DNA from: Acidobacteriaceae bacterium
Lineage (GTDB): Bacteria > Acidobacteriota > Terriglobia > Terriglobales > Acidobacteriaceae
Length of the DNA stretch: 8,234 bases
Assembly (NCBI GenBank): GCA_003135495.1
Contig: PLBX01000250.1
Span: 1-8,234 of the forward strand
Direction of reading: 5' to 3'
Part shown: positions 6,401-8,234 of the stretch, one piece after another
Position numbering within the stretch: the stretch's first letter is position 1
Layout: each line of letters starts with the position of its first letter
The notes under the pieces: generated by a model
Database searches by the model: none
Seen by the model: only the letters and a program-made list of their open reading frames with translations
What the model was told of the DNA's origin: nothing
Made by a program: the position numbers and the translations under genes

Positions 6401-7823
6401 TACCCAGCAACACCACCACTGCTCCATTGGCGCAGGTAGCTGAGTTAGCACATTGATTCGACACAACCAAATCCAACTTGCCGTCTCCGTTTACGTCTGC
6501 CGCAGCGATTGAAGATGCTTGCGCGCCGCCAACCGCAAAGGCCACGGGCGACTGAAAAGTTCCGTCTCCATTTCCCAACAGAACAGCAACCGAGTTCGCG
6601 CAGATACTCGAGGCGGCACATTGATTTATGGCCATCACGTCCATTTTGCCGTCGCCATTCATGTCTCCCAAGGTTAGGGAATAGGCAAATTGACCGCCCG
6701 TTCCGTATCCCACGGCCTGCTGAAATGTGCCATCTCCGTTTCCGATCAGGACCGAGACAACGCCGTTTGCGCAAATGCTCGAATTGGCACACTGGTTTGC
6801 GACCACTAAGTCGGGCTTGCCATCTGCATTGATATCCCCGATTACCACAGAATGGGAGGCTTGGCCGCCCGATCCATACGTGACTGCCGACTGAAGGGTT
6901 CCGTCGCCATTCCCGAGTAGAACGGTGACCGATCCGGAAGTGCAGTTGCCATTGCTTACACACTGGTTTACGACAACCAAATCCGGAATGGCGTCTCCAT
7001 TCACGTCGGCAATCGCAATCGAGTTGGCATTGTGGCCGGCTGAATCGTAGTTGACGGCTGACTGAAAGGTTCCGTCGCCATTGTTGAGTAACACGCTAAC
7101 TTCGCCGTCATTACATGTGTTGTCGGTACACTGACTCGCAACTAACACGTCCACCATGCCGTCGTGATTGAGATCAGCCACAGCCACGGCACTGGCATTC
7201 ACTCCGGTGGGGCTGTAGATTATTGCCATCTGAAAGGTGCCGTCTCCATTGCCCAGGAGCACACCAACCGATCCGTTCGCGCAGGTTAGGTCAACGCACT
7301 GGTTAGCTACTACCAGATCAGGTTTCCCATCATTGTTCACATCCGCAACGGCAAGAGAAACGGCATTTAATCCACCCGTCGCGTATGACACTGGGGACTG
7401 AAACGTCCCGTCGCCGTTGCCGAGAAGCACGGTAACGGCGCCCGCGCTTTCGGTGCTATCGGCATAGCCGTTTGCGACCAGTAAATCAGGCTTGCCATCG
7501 CCATTTACATCAATAATGACGGCCGCATTAGCATCCACTCCACCCGAAGCATAGGCTGGCGCAGTGAAAAAAACTGTGTTCACCGATGGAGACGACAACT
7601 GCGGGGACGAAGCTTGGCGTGCGTGAGGAGTCGTAGCCCTTCTGGGGCCGTTCCCAGCTCTACTCTTGATTGGTTGGCTGGGTTGTTCTAGTTTGGAAAA
7701 TAATTTTGGCAGGCCTTGCAAAACTGCAGGCTGCTCGGCGGCTTGTGGGCTGCGCTGGCCCGCGACAATAAGCGCCAAGAGAGAGGCTAACAGGTACGAT
7801 GCAGCAGGGCTTTTGGGGACCAC
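3465..7823 (-). CDS. Large secreted FG-GAP/VCBS propeller and Ig-like repeat protein (1452 aa)
   Basis: This is a predicted cell-surface or extracellular protein, plausibly adhesive; no catalytic motif is visible. Residues 1-29 are a signal peptide (KSPAASYLLASLLALIVAG, cleavage near QAA). Residues 30-87 form a Pro/Ser/Arg-rich linker. Residues 88-851 hold 14 FG-GAP/VCBS repeats with DxNxDGxxD calcium loops starting at 105, 161, 217, 273, 330, 387, 443, 500, 556, 613, 669, 727, 786 and 829, most blades ending LLGNGDGTFQ. Repeats 2-12 each carry C-x4/5-C after the loop. Residues 856-1424 hold six Ig-like domains (Big_3_5 style, GxxxTFTATV, GTVTFxDG, GTHSITxxYxGDxxY). The 28-residue tail contains CCC (1429-1431) and ends in KLK. 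The start is GTG, with AGGAAG just upstream and an in-frame TGA seven codons before it. It is the first gene of the minus-strand block. I see no sortase, PEP-CTERM or type IX sorting signal, so the attachment mode is unclear. Confidence 0.93.
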   Translation of the reverse strand: MVPKSPAASYLLASLLALIVAGQRSPQAAEQPAVLQGLPKLFSKLEQPSQPIKSRAGNGPRRATTPHARQASSPQLSSPSVNTVFFTAPAYASGGVDANAAVIIDVNGDGKPDLLVANGYADSTESAGAVTVLLGNGDGTFQSPVSYATGGLNAVSLAVADVNNDGKPDLVVANQCVDLTCANGSVGVLLGNGDGTFQMAIIYSPTGVNASAVAVADLNHDGMVDVLVASQCTDNTCNDGEVSVLLNNGDGTFQSAVNYDSAGHNANSIAIADVNGDAIPDLVVVNQCVSNGNCTSGSVTVLLGNGDGTLQSAVTYGSGGQASHSVVIGDINADGKPDLVVANQCANSSICANGVVSVLIGNGDGTFQQAVGYGTGGQFAYSLTLGDMNGDGKMDVMAINQCAASSICANSVAVLLGNGDGTFQSPVAFAVGGAQASSIAAADVNGDGKLDLVVSNQCANSATCANGAVVVLLGNGDGTLQAPLTYGMAGSQAVSATVADINGDGNWDLIVANQCADINCASGSVSVLAGNGDGTFQPALSYGSGGTLANAISAGDLSGDGISDIAVANQCISSTNCSNGNVAILLGNRDGTFQPAATYSSGGVNAVSVALADVNADGKLDAVLANQCIDTNCATGAVSVLLGNGDGTFQTALSYGSSGPQASFVAVGDLNGDGNLDIVVSNQCPGSSICSNATISVLLGNGDGSFKPAVSYSPGGTGSAYSLAITDVNGDGKLDLVVANECSDDTCTSAGISVLLGNGDGTFQTALSSVTLSLYLAQIQSLAVADFDGDGKLDVASGDGNFLLLGNGDGTFQMPFTLGAVGPAIATGDYNHDGKPDLAVAGANSVTILRNIAANFRFSTTTSLSSSLNPAVVGQAATFTATVTPTVVAGAESGEVTFYDGATSLGTVPITNGQASFTTSSLSVGTHSIFASYAGDSSYLPSKSSALLETINSFATTTNLTSSPNPSTFGQSVVLNAAVAPSGGSPPTGTVTFTDGANVLGVAPLSNGQAAFNISSLGAGNHFLAATYTGDSNYQAGTSATLMQSVNVASAALNVTPSANPSCHNQGITFTASLTPQLGGNATGTITFVDGSNSLGKATVANNSSAITVSTLAIGTHSITTSYSGDSNFISTTSSALSQIVGKCSTTAALTSSANPSVVGQVLTFSATVSSPFGSVPNGETVTFQDGGVAIATAALNGGVASVNISNLIAGTHNITLTYNGDAQFAASVASISQVVNKNASSAVVASRLNPSSYGQLLTFTATVATANTPTGSVTFQSDGNTLGTVALAGNSASLSTSFLGAGSHSITAVYSGDATYMTAASQPLTQIVNKASPSAYLQTSQNPSASGQSVTFTVNVTSSVGVPTGAVKFMKGSTVLASSTLASGKATFTTAKLPLGSYTITANYAGAANYSANSASVTEVVESSIQQCCCSPANASSKTKDFALREDVKLK
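3552..5258 (-). repeat. Six tandem Ig-like domain repeats (~94 aa, ~283 bp each)
   Basis: Approximate residue ranges in the 1452-residue protein are 856-953, 954-1047, 1048-1143, 1144-1237, 1238-1331 and 1332-1424. Each opens with an SxNPSxxGQ strand, has a TGxVTFxDGxxxLG core and closes with GxHSITAxYxGDxxY. The repeats have diverged in DNA, so this is an old expansion. The third and fourth domains contain the only Cys of this region (1063 and 1144), placed as if they could bridge neighbouring domains. Confidence 0.88.
5271..7562 (-). repeat. Fourteen tandem FG-GAP/VCBS blade repeats (168-177 bp)
   Basis: The spacing between successive calcium-loop Asp residues is 56, 56, 56, 57, 57, 56, 57, 56, 57, 56, 58, 59 and 43 residues. 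In DNA this gives a period of about 170 bases, with recurring segments such as CCGTCTCCGTTGCCC-like strings on the plus strand. In FG-GAP proteins each repeat corresponds to one propeller blade. Repeat 1 has no Cys pair, repeats 2-12 have one pair each, and repeats 13 and 14 have none; the 13-to-14 interval is shortened. Confidence 0.92.
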
Positions 7824-7826
7824 AAG

Positions 7827-7832
7827 CTTCCT
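7827..7832 (-). promoter_or_regulatory. Ribosome binding site for the GTG start of the large gene
   Basis: The minus strand reads AGGAAG, 3 bases before GTG at 7821-7823. With the in-frame TGA a little further upstream and no ATG between, it supports the GTG start. Confidence 0.6.
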
Positions 7833-7970
7833 GAAACGGATAATTCAACTACAACCACGGCCCAATTTCAGAGGAAGTAATCGGAGATGTTTTCTGTCTT
7901 GCGCGAGATGATACTCCTGGTTGAGAGTAGGCGTCTCGCTTTCGCGCTTTCCTATTTCTAGTGAATAGTT

Positions 7971-7992
7971 AGTTCGGCGAGTATAGCGAACT
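7971..7992. promoter_or_regulatory. Inverted repeat around a TATACT box, upstream of the block
   Basis: AGTTCG (7971-7976) and CGAACT (7987-7992) form a perfect 6-bp inverted repeat with a 10-base centre. Read on the minus strand, the centre contains TATACT (7980-7985), close to a -10 hexamer, about 157 bases before the GTG start of the large gene. No good -35 hexamer stands 16-18 bases upstream of it. It could be an operator-like site at an activator-dependent promoter, a small hairpin, or chance. Confidence 0.3.
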
Positions 7993-8009
7993 GCAGAACA
8001 AAAGTATAG

Positions 8010-8171
8010 ATAGAGGAGGCTTTCGAAATTTTCCATCCCGCCGTTCGTTCCTGGTTCGAGGCCGTTTTTCCTGAACCGACGCGCCCGCAGATAGAAGGCT
8101 GGCCGGCAATCGCTCGTGGCGAGTCCACATTGATTCTCGCTCCTACCGGACCTCGACGACCATGTGAATAA
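8010..8171 (+). pseudogene. Remnant of the N-terminus of an Lhr-type SF2 helicase
   Basis: The plus-strand frame reads EEAFEIFHPAVRSWFEAVFP, then EPTRPQIEGWPAIARGESTL, then ILAPTG, before ending PRRPCE-stop. This matches the N-terminus of Lhr-like DEAD/DEAH-box helicases: FHPxVxxWF, the Q-motif-like PTxxQxxGWPAI, and the start of motif I (APTGSGKT). Homology stops at the PTG of motif I near base 8150, so the ATP-binding loop lost its GKT. No ATG, GTG or TTG start is present either: a TAG stands at 8007-8009 and the first codon is ATA, although a GAGGAGG string sits at 8013-8019. Lhr-family proteins usually exceed 800 residues; only about 45 recognisable residues remain. It is a non-functional fragment on the opposite strand to the four-gene block. 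Confidence 0.8.
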
Positions 8172-8234
8172 GTTGCGGTTTGGCTAAGACTGAGAGCGTA
8201 ATTGTTGAAATATCGCCTCTCTAACAATGTCGGC

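Noticed and set aside
6445..6963. A 172-codon minus-strand open frame inside the propeller region, and other long frames across 2500-6100.
   Set aside because: They are shadows of the 1452- and 333-residue genes; their Trp/Arg/Cys-rich translation reflects reading the repeats out of frame.
5271..7562. The ~170-base periodic repeat considered as a CRISPR array or non-coding satellite.
   Set aside because: The period stays in frame and codes for FG-GAP blades with diverged codons; there are no identical short repeats with unique spacers.
7958..8227. An 89-codon minus-strand open frame at the right edge.
   Set aside because: It runs opposite the recognisable Lhr fragment and shows no motif or credible start.

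Overview
The window carries a block of four genes, all on the minus strand, that encode exported, disulfide-rich proteins. Decayed gene remnants flank the block on both sides. The largest gene (3465-7823) encodes a 1452-residue surface protein with FG-GAP/VCBS repeats followed by Ig-like domains. The repeat style (NGDGTFQ blade ends, then Ig domains of the GxxxFxAxV / GTHSITAxYxGDxxY type) is very common in soil Acidobacteriota (Terriglobia). The IS110-type and Lhr-like fragments fit that group too. This assignment rests on style only, because the window has no rRNA or other marker gene.

Layout from left to right: 1-~120 holds a broken piece of an IS110-family transposase with an in-frame stop. 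120-450 has no gene I can support. 450-471 is a hairpin directly after the last minus-strand gene. 473-1576, 1587-2345 and 2354-3355 are three tightly packed genes with gaps of 10 and 8 bases. They encode secreted proteins of 367, 252 and 333 residues that belong to one divergent paralogous family. A gap of 109 bases separates them from the large gene. 7824-8009 is the upstream region of the block and contains a 6-bp inverted repeat around a TATACT box. 8010-8171 is a plus-strand remnant of the N-terminus of an Lhr-type superfamily 2 helicase, cut inside its ATP-binding motif.

In transcription order (right to left), the large protein is made first and the three small proteins follow. All four have signal peptides and none has a recognisable catalytic motif. 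The most notable points are: 14 propeller blades (possibly 2 x 7), 11 of which carry an extra C-x4/5-C loop; a three-member family of unknown secreted proteins sharing YDxGL, HTG and C-x3-PC-x-LP-x-G-x-Y blocks; a similar beta-rich module placed before the PC motif in one paralogue and after it in another; and a C-terminal hydrophobic strand ending in Tyr or Phe in all three. I infer a cell-surface or extracellular assembly, such as an adhesin or matrix structure, but the sequence does not prove any function.
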